From Streptomyces cathayae (GTDB lineage Bacteria; Actinomycetota; Actinomycetes; Streptomycetales; Streptomycetaceae), in the NCBI RefSeq assembly GCF_029760955.1, contig NZ_CP121682.1, positions 2,294,001 through 2,358,000 of the forward strand: 64,000 nucleotides of DNA. Direction: 5' to 3'. The translations under genes and the position numbers were made by a program. Within the stretch, counting starts at the first letter, position 1; every line of letters starts with the position of its first letter. The notes under the pieces are model-generated. The model worked only from the letters and a program-made list of their open reading frames with translations. It did no database searches and was not told the DNA's origin. Positions 1-7,295 of this stretch are shown here, piece by piece.

Positions 1-168
1 TCCACGGCCTGCGACACCCGCCGCCACGCCTGCCTCCGCCTCCTCGCCCGCATCTGCCGCGCCTGCGACGGCTCCTGGGGCTTCGGCGACTCCCACGAAC
101 CCGGCGGCGGCACCCGCATGTGGGTGAGCCTGCCGAGGGAGGGCGCAACGGCGTACGGCACGACCTGA
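1..168 (+). CDS. C-terminal end of an unidentified protein, cut by the window start
   Basis: Frame 1 is open from the first base to a TGA at 166-168 and gives 55 residues with normal Streptomyces codon bias. The tail is Cys- and Arg-rich and then reads SWGFGDSHEPGGGT followed by RMWVSLPR. That ending resembles the last strand of Streptomyces GHKL/RsbW-type ATP-binding proteins, which commonly finish with a Gly-rich loop and a WV/WF-containing strand. This is a weak inference from a short fragment; the rest of the gene lies outside the window. Nothing is recognised between 169 and 292. Confidence 0.4.
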   Translation, partial: STACDTRRHACLRLLARICRACDGSWGFGDSHEPGGGTRMWVSLPREGATAYGTT

Positions 169-292
169 CTGCGCCCAGGTCAAAGGGTGCGATCGTCATC
201 AACGGTCACCACGTTCAACGCCTCGGAGCACCGAAAAGCCGCACATACAAGCACAGCTGTTTCGGCACCGGGAAGCTCCGCCACCGGAAGGT

Positions 293-968
293 TCAGCGTG
301 CCTCGGGCCGCTGTATCCCGATGAGTCGGTCCAACGACCTGGCACATTCAGGGTCGTCCGCATCGAGCAGGAACATCCGGTCCAACGGATAGCAGGGACG
401 GTCGACCACCCACGGAACGGCGTAGAGGCTCTCACCGGACATCTGGTGAAGCCGGGCGGTGCCCACCGCCTCGGGCAGCGCGGCCAGACGCCGCTCTCCC
501 AGGACCACCGCACTCACCGGCGGGGCCTGTTCACCACCGCCCTCGGGAAACAGCAACATGAAAGGATTGTTGCTGCCCGGATCGCGCAACAGGACGTAGC
601 GCATGGACCGCGACGACCCCGAGCGCAGCGCGCGGGAGGCTCCCCGGGCCACCCGCAGACCGCAGACCGCAGACGCTGAACCATATCCCCACGAAGCCGA
701 GCGCCCCCAGCAGCAGCGCCAGGGTGACGCCGACGCTGCCCTTCCCCGGCAGGCCGCCGGTCACCAGGTCCTTGACCAGGACACCCGCCAGGCAGAGCCC
801 GATCCCTGCCGCCAAAAACGGAAGCCGCACCATGCGGCGCAGCTCCGGCACCCGCCACCAGACGACCTGCCGGGGATCGGGGTCCGGCGCCGGACCCCGA
901 TCCAGCCGCCGGCCACTGTCGAACGCCTGGGCTCTTCCGACCGCCTCCTGGTAAGAGAACGTGGGCAT
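293..968 (-). pseudogene. Membrane protein gene, frameshifted by a 7-bp tandem repeat
   Basis: The reading begins at ATG 966-968 (MPTFSYQEAVGRAQ), about 13 nt after a GGAAGG ribosome-binding site. It encodes a polar N-terminus of about 55 residues and two membrane segments (around residues 58-80 and 85-105). At 654-674 the frame is broken by three copies of a 7-bp unit. With two copies the frame joins smoothly, giving WFSVCGLRVARGASRAL, and runs on as a soluble domain (MRYVLLRDPGSNNPF) to the stop at 293-295. Intact length would be about 220 residues. The family is not recognised. It lies just downstream of a Rhs tip fragment, so it could be a third immunity protein, but it could equally be unrelated. 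Confidence 0.6.
654..674. repeat. Triplicated 7-bp tandem repeat inside a coding sequence
   Basis: Three perfect adjacent copies of cgcagac (plus strand) lie at 654-660, 661-667 and 668-674. Because 7 is not a multiple of 3, each gain or loss of a unit changes the reading frame of the minus-strand gene at 293-968. Deleting one copy restores one continuous frame. Confidence 0.9.
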
Positions 969-1143
969 CAGCGAACCCACCTTCCTCTCACTCCCTGCAC
1001 AACCGACGCTCCTGACCATGGGAGCATGCCGCCGACAGCGTATCTGCGCCAGGCCGAGCACCGGCCCTCCCAGTACCCGCACACGTGCGCCGAAGCTGCC
1101 CGGTGGCCCGCACCGACCGTTCCCCGCGCCTACAGCAGCGCCC

Positions 1144-1356
1144 TCACCCCACCGCCACCACTGCGAGGGCCAGACGCAGGAAGAAGGGGAGAGCAGCGAA
1201 CGGAGCCCAGGCGAACACAGGCCAGGAACGATGCCGAAGGATCTGCACGGCTAGCACCTCAACCAGTGGTCGACCCTGTCGGTATCTCACTCGCACTCGA
1301 GTCCGCGCAATGACGCTGCCCCATAGCGCTTCCTTGGTCGTTGCACCGCCCCAGCC
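1144..1356 (-). pseudogene. Third Rhs C-terminal tip fragment (tip 2)
   Basis: The open frame starts abruptly after an in-frame TGA and encodes WGGATTKEALWGSVIAR. This parallels WGGATAEKALWGSAIAR in the tip of the main Rhs gene. At the DNA level 1288-1354 matches 3021-3087 at 59 of 67 positions. The similarity stops after about 25 residues. The remainder, to the TGA at 1144-1146, ends in a hydrophobic stretch (PFAALPFFLRLALAVVAVG) that may come from something else. There is no start codon or ribosome-binding site. It is best read as a leftover of an additional toxin-tip cassette. The rest of the 969-1404 interval shows nothing further. Confidence 0.6.
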
Positions 1357-1404
1357 CCATCACTCGTATATCCGTACCCCCATCTCAGGATTACTCATTC
1401 CCAC

Positions 1405-1686
1405 TCAGAACCAATTAGCACTATTCTTCTGCCTCCAACTCTTACTCATGCCAAACCCAATGGCCATCACTCCCGTCCCGGCCAGCATCAGCCAGATAAT
1501 GTCGAAATTGGCACCGACCAGGAAAGGAATGAACCCAACGGGAATAAACCAGCGAAACCAGAGCCCGGCAGGCAGCCTTAGCGCATCCCAGACAGAGAGC
1601 GCAAACAGCGCCAAAATAACAAGGGCGCCCACAACGGGAATACCGGCAGGAGTCACATTAACTGCGATGGATTCGTTATCAAACAT
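1405..1686 (-). CDS. Small membrane protein, candidate immunity protein of orphan Rhs tip 1
   Basis: This 93-residue protein (MFDNESIAVNV start) has two clear membrane segments, about residues 17-35 and 62-83, with a possible third around 42-60, and a basic C-terminal tail (SKSWRQKNSANWF). A GGAGA ribosome-binding site lies about 8 nt before the ATG. The DNA is AT-richer than the core genome. No family is recognised. The immunity role is inferred from position: it follows the orphan Rhs tip (1753-2217) across a perfect hairpin, exactly as the protein at 2218-2784 follows the main tip. A membrane immunity protein would suit a toxin acting at the cytoplasmic membrane. Confidence 0.6.
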   Translation of the reverse strand: MFDNESIAVNVTPAGIPVVGALVILALFALSVWDALRLPAGLWFRWFIPVGFIPFLVGANFDIIWLMLAGTGVMAIGFGMSKSWRQKNSANWF

Positions 1687-1706
1687 CAGAAGTCTCCTGC
1701 GATCGT

Positions 1707-1742
1707 CGTGGTGCTGCCCACCCGTGGGCGGGCAGCACCACG
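1707..1742 (-). terminator. Perfect 13-bp hairpin between orphan tip 1 and its putative immunity gene
   Basis: Arms at 1707-1719 and 1730-1742 are exact inverted repeats around a 10-nt loop. No U-run follows, as is usual for Streptomyces terminators. It sits after the orphan tip stop (1753-1755) and before the small membrane protein start (1686). Confidence 0.7.
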
Positions 1743-1752
1743 TCCGAGAGTT

Positions 1753-2217
1753 TCACCAACCCCCCAGGCCCCACGTGAGCGCCGAAGTCTGCTGGTACAG
1801 GCGTGCTTGTCCGGCTCGAGTCCCTACTGAATAAAAGAAGCGAAGATTCTTCACGTTTATTCCTGGCGCTCTGACGACGTTGACTCTCCAGCCAATTGTA
1901 TCGAAGGCTACGCCACTGCCAAAAGCTGTCCAATCGCCAGCTTTTTTATCACTCTTTGCAAAGTCGTATCCGCGACTGGCTACCGACAGTGCAGCGGCCG
2001 CTGTTCCGACAACTGTGCATACTCCTGCGGTAGCTACCGTACATGCGACGAACGCTCCGATAGCTGCGACCTTGACTATGGTCCCCCGGTTCTCCCAGGC
2101 CTTGCCGGCCGCGCCCTTGAAGTCGCCGCGCCCGAGTTTGGCGAAGAAGCCCTCGTCCTGCTTGTTCTTGCCGTGCTGTTTTCGGCCCGCTTGTGCCGGC
2201 CTTTCGAAGATTCTCTT
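1753..2217 (-). pseudogene. Orphan Rhs C-terminal toxin tip (tip 1), no start codon
   Basis: Directly after the TAA of the gene at 2218-2784, and in the same frame, an open frame of about 154 residues runs to TGA at 1753-1755. It opens with a basic linker (KQHGKNKQDEGFFAKLGR) matching the main Rhs linker (KKNKEDEGFWSKLGR); the DNA at 2129-2169 agrees with 3325-3365 at 35 of 41 positions. A hydrophobic segment follows (AIGAFVACTVATAGVCTVVG), comparable to that of the main tip, and then a different C-terminal part ending in TWGLGGW. There is no start codon or Rhs core. This is the classic form of an orphan polymorphic-toxin tip that can be recombined onto a full-length Rhs. The toxin activity is unknown. 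Confidence 0.7.
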
Positions 2218-2784
2218 TTAGCCGCCAACGAAAATTGAGGTGACCGCAAACCCAAAGGATATTAGTACAGATATCTCGACGACCGCATCTCGGACAATCC
2301 CACGCCGCACAGCTGGGTCGGAATCGTGTTTGCCACGAGCCTTTTTCTTGGCTTTATTTATCTCTCTCGCCGCTCTTTCCGCTGTGCGGAAATGTCGATC
2401 TACAAGCGATCCAGCAAACCCAATTGAATAGACCTCGGCATCTCCCTCGGAAGCCCCCTTTACATACATGACCAGACCTCTCCCACGACCCCCTTCTGCC
2501 TTATGCAAGAAATCGTAAGGAATCTCATGCCAGGCCATACAGTTGACAACCAGGATCCCCGTGGGCGTCAGGTGCACACGAGACCTTGTCAAGCTATACG
2601 TGCCGGCGCTCGCAATGAGAACCAAGGCCGCCACCTGCAGCGCATCCACATCCGACCTCCTGAACCCATCCATAGCGGCGAAAGCCGCCACACCCCCATA
2701 GACAAAAGGCATGAGCCATGAAATCACCTTGAACGACTTTCTCCATAGAATCACGCCGGATTTGATACTGCGATATCGCCCCAT
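2218..2784 (-). CDS. PH-like membrane protein, candidate immunity protein of the main Rhs tip
   Basis: This 188-residue protein (MGRYRSIKSG start) has two N-terminal membrane segments (about residues 19-40 and 48-66), a soluble central domain (LTPTGILVVN, then GLVMYVKGASEG) resembling bacterial PH-like domains, and a final membrane segment (about 168-187). It is encoded right after the stop of the Rhs gene (2868), across a 12-bp hairpin. The position is that of an immunity gene in a polymorphic toxin locus. The PH-like assignment rests on residue pattern only. The G+C content is clearly below that of the core genes. The stop abuts the in-frame orphan tip. Confidence 0.6.
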   Translation of the reverse strand: MGRYRSIKSGVILWRKSFKVISWLMPFVYGGVAAFAAMDGFRRSDVDALQVAALVLIASAGTYSLTRSRVHLTPTGILVVNCMAWHEIPYDFLHKAEGGRGRGLVMYVKGASEGDAEVYSIGFAGSLVDRHFRTAERAAREINKAKKKARGKHDSDPAVRRGIVRDAVVEISVLISFGFAVTSIFVGG

Positions 2785-2804
2785 TGCCTCACTCTTCCAC
2801 TAGA

Positions 2805-2840
2805 CGGATGGTCGGCAGAAGAGAATCCGCCGACCATCCG
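2805..2840 (-). terminator. Perfect 12-bp hairpin between the Rhs tip and its putative immunity gene
   Basis: Arms at 2805-2816 and 2829-2840 are exact inverted repeats with a 12-nt loop. It lies between the Rhs stop (2868-2870) and the immunity candidate start (2784), the same relative place as the hairpin at 1707-1742. Confidence 0.7.
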
Positions 2841-2867
2841 ATGTTTCCTCATGCCACCTCTGCGACA

Positions 2868-5023
2868 TCAACAGGAGCTGAATTGACTGCCCACACTCAG
2901 ACTTCCGGCGCCACAGAATCCGAAGTTGAACCCCGAATTTGTTCCGACATTGCCGCGTGTCGCTGCCCAGTCGACGGGCCCGTCCCTCCATATCGCGCCA
3001 CTGGTCGTGGTGGCAGGCTTCACTCGCACTGGAGTTCGCGCAATGGCGCTGCCCCATAGTGCTTTCTCGGCCGTTGCACCGCCCCAACGCGCGAACTTGA
3101 ACGCCGAAAAGCCACCAAAAGCGCCCCATGCGAGGTTCTTAACGTATGTAGACCTCTCCCACTTTCCGGTTGTAATTCGATCACCAAGCAGGGTGGCAGT
3201 TGCTACCGCAACCCCCGCACCCACACAAAGTCCGACCGACACCACAAGGCAGGCTGCGAAAGCTGCTCCCGGTAGGACTCTGTTCTTCCAGCCGTCCCAC
3301 GTGCCGAAGGTGTTCTTGGTCTCGCGTCCGAGCTTGGACCAGAAGCCCTCGTCCTCCTTGTTCTTTTTGTTCTGGTTTTCGGCCTTCTTGCGCTGGGCCT
3401 CAGCGGCCTTGCGTTCCTGGTCGTGGCGCTTCTGCTTTTCGATCTGGGCGGACCGGGACCGCTGGGTGGTGGGGCGGGTGACGCCCTTGCCCTTGGTATA
3501 GACGTGACGGTAGTTGGTGTTCTGCTGGATGGTGTAGTTCGGCGAGATGGTACCGCCCCGGGCCTTGGTCTCCTTCTTGTAGTTCTTGCCGAACGTGACC
3601 TTCTTGACGTCGCCGGTGCTGCGGCCGTAGGTGCAGTTGTACTGGCCGCTGACGCACTCCTCGTATGCCTCCCCGGTGGGGTCGGCGAAGGTGGCCGGGT
3701 TGTTGTTGCCGTAGGCGTAGGCGTTGTGCTGGGTCGGGTCCTCGGGCAGCAGCAGGGGGTCGACCGACAGGAAGCGGCCCAGGTCCGGGGCGTACTCGCG
3801 GGCGCCCAGGTGGGTGGTGCCGGTCGGGTCGGTGGTGCCGGAGAGGAATCCGCGGTCGCCGGGCCAGGTGCCGGAGGCGGCGCGCGGGCCACCGAAGGGC
3901 AGCTGCTTGCGGCGGTTGACGGCCTGGCCGACGCCCCAGCCCACGGCGATGAGAGCGGTGCCGTGCTGGTCGGGGAAGAGCAGGTTGATCCCGCCGCTGC
4001 CGGTACGCGCCGCCACGGTCTGCCCGCCGTGCGTGTAGTAGCGGGTGCCGGTGACCTTGCCGTCGGTTGCCTTGAGTTCGTTGCCGCCGGGCAGATAGGC
4101 GGTGGCCGAGCCGTCCGCGTTGCGGGCGATCAGACGGTTTCCGCCGGCGTCGTAGACGTAGGAGGTGGTCTTGCCGTTCTCGGTGACGGTGGCCAGGCGG
4201 CCCTCCGCGTCCCAGGTCAGCTGCTGGCCACGGGCGCCTCCGGTGCGGGCGGTGGTGTTGCCCGCCTCGTCGTAGGCGAACGTCTCCCGCTGTCCGTCGG
4301 CGGTGCCGCCGGTGGTGGTCACCGACCGCAGGGCGTGCGGGGCGTCCTGCCCGGGCCGGCCGTAGGTGTAGGTGCGGGTGGTGTCCTCGCCGCCGGACGA
4401 GACGGCGTGGCGGACCTCCTTGGTGCGGTTGCCCGTCACGTCGTAGCTGTAGGAGTGCCAGTAGGCGTCCGGACCGCCCACTGTCGCGGCCGACGGCCCG
4501 GCACCGCAGTTGTCAGTGGCGTTCTTGGTCGTCCACGCCTGCGTCATGCGCCGCAGGGCGTCGACGGCGAAGCACTGGTTGTCGGTCGAGGCCTGCTGGT
4601 CCTGGCCGGAGGTGGAGGAGATTCGGGTGACGTTCCCCATGTCGTCGTAGGTGTAGCGGGTGTCCTCGATCCGCAGGGCCACGTCGCCGTCGAGGGTCCG
4701 CCGGTTCAGCGCGCCGGTGTGCTCGTCCCAGTCGTGGGTCTCGTACACCTTCCGGCCCAGGACGCCGTACTCGGTACGGAGCGGGCGAGCCAGCGGGTCG
4801 TACACCACATCGCTCACCAGAGTCTGACGGTCCGCGACGGTACGGATCGGAAGGTCGCCCTCGCCGTACACCGTGGTGACCCGCTCCGCAGGCAGTCTGC
4901 CCATGGCCGGGTGTCTGATCCACTCCTGCGTGCCCGTGTACTGGTTGTAGCCGTACGACCAGTTGTACGAGCCGATCAGCGCTCCCTCGGACGCCGGCAG
5001 GCGAACGGTCGACGAGGTCGGCT
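2868..5023 (-). pseudogene. Rhs/YD-repeat protein, C-terminal part with core-associated domain and toxin tip (split by an IS)
   Basis: From the insertion-element junction the frame reads through QPTSSTVRLPASEGALIGSY and about 700 residues to the stop at 2868. YD repeats are visible (YTYDDMGNVTRI, YSYDVTGNRTKE, FAYDEAGNTTAR, YVYDAGGNRLIA). The Rhs core-associated boundary follows (GAREYAPDLGRFLSVDPLL, then NNNPATFADPTG). After this come a Lys/Glu-rich linker (QRKKAENQNKKNKEDEGF), a hydrophobic pre-toxin segment (AAFAACLVVSVGLCVGAG) and a tip of about 100 residues with no recognised nuclease or deaminase motif. In such proteins the shell carries a variable C-terminal toxin, usually delivered to rivals. 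The missing 5' end and the insertion make full-length protein unlikely; translation from an internal start (for example ATG at 4904) remains possible. Confidence 0.85.
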
Positions 5024-5200
5024 GTTGACTTGCACCTCGGGCCGAGGCCCGAGGATTCTGGCCTTCTCGATCGTTGCTGTGCCGCTACGCGGCACGGGGT
5101 TCGGTCGGGAATCCGTGGCTTCCTGTTTCCTCGCGCCGTGCCAGAACGAGTTCTGGTCTTACCGGCGCTCCGCAGGCCGAGACCGCCAGTCCGGCGGCCG
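5024..5200 (-). ncRNA. Candidate omega RNA (guide RNA) at the right end of the tnpB element
   Basis: TnpB elements normally express a guide RNA that overlaps the 3' end of tnpB and runs through the right end into the flank. Here the tnpB stop is at 5085. The right end carries a palindrome at 5035-5054 with 9-bp arms around two bases. The flank beyond about 5024 is Rhs sequence. Extent and expression are inferred from element type alone. Confidence 0.35.
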
Positions 5201-6308
5201 TCTTCACGTTGATCGCGGCATTGTGGTCCCGGTCGTGGACGGTGCCGCAGGCGGTACAGGTCCACTCCCGGACGTTCAGGGGTTTGGGTCCGTCCTTGAC
5301 CCCGCAGGCGGAGCACACCTGGCTGGTGGGCTCGAACCGTCCCACCTTCACAAAGGTGCGGCCGTACCGTTGTGCTTTGTACTCCAGCATGTGCACGAAC
5401 GATGACCAGCCGGCGTCGTGCACGGACTTGGCCAGCCTCGTGCGGGCCAGTCCCGCCACCGACAGGTCCTCCACGGCGATCCCTTGGTTCTCGGAGATCA
5501 GCTGTGTGGAGAGCCGGTGGTGGAACTCGCGGCGCGCGTCGGTGACCTCGGCGTGGGCGCGGGCGACCTTGAGCCGGGCCTTCTCCCGGTTCTTCGAGCC
5601 TTTCTGCTTGCGGGACAGTTCCCGCTGGGCCTTCTTCAGCTTCTTCTCCGCGCGGCGCAGAAACCGCGGGGAGTCGATCTTCGTGCCGTCGGACAGGACC
5701 GCGAAGTGCGTGAGGCCGAGATCGATGCCGATGCTCTGGTCGGTGGCGGGCATCCGGCCGGCATCCGCCCGTGGGTCGGTGTCGATGACGAAGGAGGCGA
5801 AGTACCGCCCGGCCGCGTCCTTGATGACGGTGACCGAGGTGGGGGCGGCGGGCAGCGCGCGGGACCACTTCACCTTCACCGCACCGATCTTCGGCAGGTG
5901 CAGCCGTCCGCTGTCGGTGATCTTCCAGCGGGCGTTGGCGGTGAACCGGACCGACTGCCGGGCATCCCTGCGGGACTTGAAGCGGGGCGGGCCCAGCCTC
6001 GGCCCCTTGCGGGTGCCCTTCAGGGAGGCGAAGAAGTTGCGATATGCGGTCTCGGCGTCCCGCAGGGACTGCTGCAACACCACCGCGGAGACCTCGCCCA
6101 GCCAGGACCGCCCAGCTGTCCGCTTGGCCTGGGTGATCAGCCGTGTGGACAGCTCGCTGACCGTCGGGAACGTCCCGCCCGCCGTGCGGGCGTCTTCGCG
6201 GGCGCGGACCGCGTCGTTGAACACGACGCGGGCGCACCCGAACGCCTTCGCCAGTGCCACTTGCTGGCCGGTGTCCGGGTACAGCCTGAAGGCGTACCGG
6301 AGTTGCAT
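5085..6308 (-). CDS. tnpB: TnpB family RNA-guided endonuclease (IS605/IS1341-type OrfB)
   Basis: The 407-residue protein from ATG 6306-6308 (MQLRYAFRLYPDTGQQ) has the normal TnpB length and start. The RuvC-like nuclease residues are all present: Asp in GIDLGLTHFAVLSDG, Glu in GIAVEDLSVAGL and Asp in HDRDHNAAINV. The zinc ribbon has two CxxC pairs (CSACGVK and CTACGTV). An N-terminal helix-turn-helix-like part and a basic middle region (RRAEKKLKKAQRELSRKQK) are intact. TnpB proteins are guide-RNA-directed nucleases that help retain the element. This copy appears complete although its partner tnpA is deleted. It reads on the same strand as the rhs gene it interrupts. Confidence 0.9.
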   Translation of the reverse strand: MQLRYAFRLYPDTGQQVALAKAFGCARVVFNDAVRAREDARTAGGTFPTVSELSTRLITQAKRTAGRSWLGEVSAVVLQQSLRDAETAYRNFFASLKGTRKGPRLGPPRFKSRRDARQSVRFTANARWKITDSGRLHLPKIGAVKVKWSRALPAAPTSVTVIKDAAGRYFASFVIDTDPRADAGRMPATDQSIGIDLGLTHFAVLSDGTKIDSPRFLRRAEKKLKKAQRELSRKQKGSKNREKARLKVARAHAEVTDARREFHHRLSTQLISENQGIAVEDLSVAGLARTRLAKSVHDAGWSSFVHMLEYKAQRYGRTFVKVGRFEPTSQVCSACGVKDGPKPLNVREWTCTACGTVHDRDHNAAINVKTAAGLAVSACGAPVRPELVLARREETGSHGFPTEPRAA

Positions 6309-6342
6309 GACGGCCACGCTACGTACCTGGGTTGTGGGTGAG

Positions 6343-6521
6343 ATGCAGAAGATCAGAACTGGTCGGCACTGTGTCTTCGTGATGCATGTGTACTTGGTCT
6401 TCGTGACCGGGTTCCGGCACAGAGTGTTCACCGATGCCCATCTGAGGCGGATGGAGGAGATCAGCGGCACCTCCTCACTGTGGTCTGGCAGTACATCGAA
6501 CAGCGGAACCGGCCGGTGTGA
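6343..6521 (+). pseudogene. tnpA: IS200-like Y1 transposase TnpA, internally deleted
   Basis: The first about 36 residues (MQKIRTGRHCVFVMHVYLVF, RHRVFTDAHLRRMEEI) are a typical IS200 TnpA N-terminus. The sequence then jumps to fragments of the C-terminus: SLWSG, then in another frame VWQYIEQRNRPV and a TGA at 6519-6521. The whole central part, including the HUH metal-binding motif, is missing, so the enzyme must be inactive. Only the final helix with the Tyr of the QYIEQ motif remains. The gene is divergent from tnpB, with about 34 bp between starts. Confidence 0.8.
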
Positions 6522-6684
6522 GCACAGCCCGGCTCCGCCGGGACCAGCGATCACGACACTCCGCGCCGCGGGCGGTGAACACGCCGTGTCCGGCTCCGCC
6601 GGACCGGACGCGGCGACGCTCCGCGTCGCGACCATCAGATTCGCTTCACCACCGGGCTGAAGCCCGATGCACTGCGAATGAATT

Positions 6685-7217
6685 CCGGTAGCCGCCGACC
6701 TCCGTGGTGTACGCCTGCCCGTCGATGTAGCGGGTGTCGGCCGTGGGCTGTCCCTTGAGCAGGGTGTCGTACGTCCACTTCGCGCAGAGTTCGTCACCCT
6801 GCTTCAGCTCGATCGTGCGGCCGAGGGCGTCGTAGGTGGAGGTGAGCGTCACTCCGCGGGCGTCGGTGGTCCTCACCGGCCGGTCGAGCTCGTTGTAGAC
6901 CGTGGTCGTCACGCCCTTGTCCGGGTCGTCCGCCCTGGTCTGGCGGCCGCGGGCGTCGAAGGTCCACGACCAGGTGTTGCCGGCCGCGTCGGTCATCCTC
7001 GCGAGGTTGCCGTGCTTGTCGTAGGCGTAGGTGGCCTTGACGTGCTCTGTGCGCTCCGCGTCGGTGTAGGACAGTCGCTCGACGACCTGGCCGAACACAT
7101 CGGTCACCGTGGTCTGCGCGGTGCCGCCCTCGAGTGGGATCACGGTGGTGCGGTCGCCCTCGTGGACCGTGGTGGTGCGCTTGGTCTCGTCGCCGAACTT
7201 CCGTGCGATCGACGCGA
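6685..7217 (-). pseudogene. Rhs/YD-repeat protein, upstream fragment lacking its 5' end
   Basis: The frame encodes Rhs repeats (ATYAYDKHGNLARMTDAAG, FDARGRQTRADDPDKG, STYDALGRTIELKQG) and ends at TEVGGY where the insertion element begins. Its sense continues in the segment ending at 2868. Upstream the homology stops at the 25-bp hairpin that terminates the polyamine operon. The signal region, N-terminal domains and start codon of the original Rhs protein are therefore absent. The loss probably occurred when the accessory locus was joined to, or eroded against, the conserved operon. Confidence 0.8.
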
Positions 7218-7274
7218 GAAGGCCTCCCTCTCCCGTGGACGCGCCCTGTGCGTCCACGGGAGAGGGAGGCCTTC
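7218..7274 (-). terminator. Very strong 25-bp perfect hairpin terminator
   Basis: Arms at 7218-7242 and 7250-7274 are exact inverted repeats of 25 bp around a 7-nt loop. It lies about 20 bp beyond the stop of the PuuB-like gene. It marks the boundary between the polyamine operon and the Rhs remnant. Confidence 0.9.
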
Positions 7275-7295
7275 CAGGAGGTCTTCCCTCGGGCG

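Larger units (their letters stand above)
5024..6684 (-). mobile_element. IS200/IS605-family element with tnpB, inserted in the rhs gene
   Basis: The element interrupts the Rhs reading frame: the upstream part ends TEVGGY near 6690 and the downstream part resumes QPTSST at about 5023. It carries divergent tnpA (remnant, plus strand) and tnpB (minus strand). Both ends have subterminal hairpins, 5035-5054 at one end and 6653-6666 at the other, as expected for elements mobilised as single strands, and no target duplication is evident. Exact ends are uncertain by several bases because the empty site is not known. With TnpA destroyed the element cannot move by itself. Confidence 0.8.

Noticed and set aside
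1679..1933. 84-residue minus-strand frame starting MDSFWQWRSLRYN
   Set aside because: It is the orphan Rhs tip region in another frame; the tip frame has the homology to the main Rhs tip.
3423..5405. 660-codon plus-strand open frame over the Rhs gene
   Set aside because: Val/Gly-rich shadow opposite the YD repeats; no ribosome-binding site and no family resemblance.
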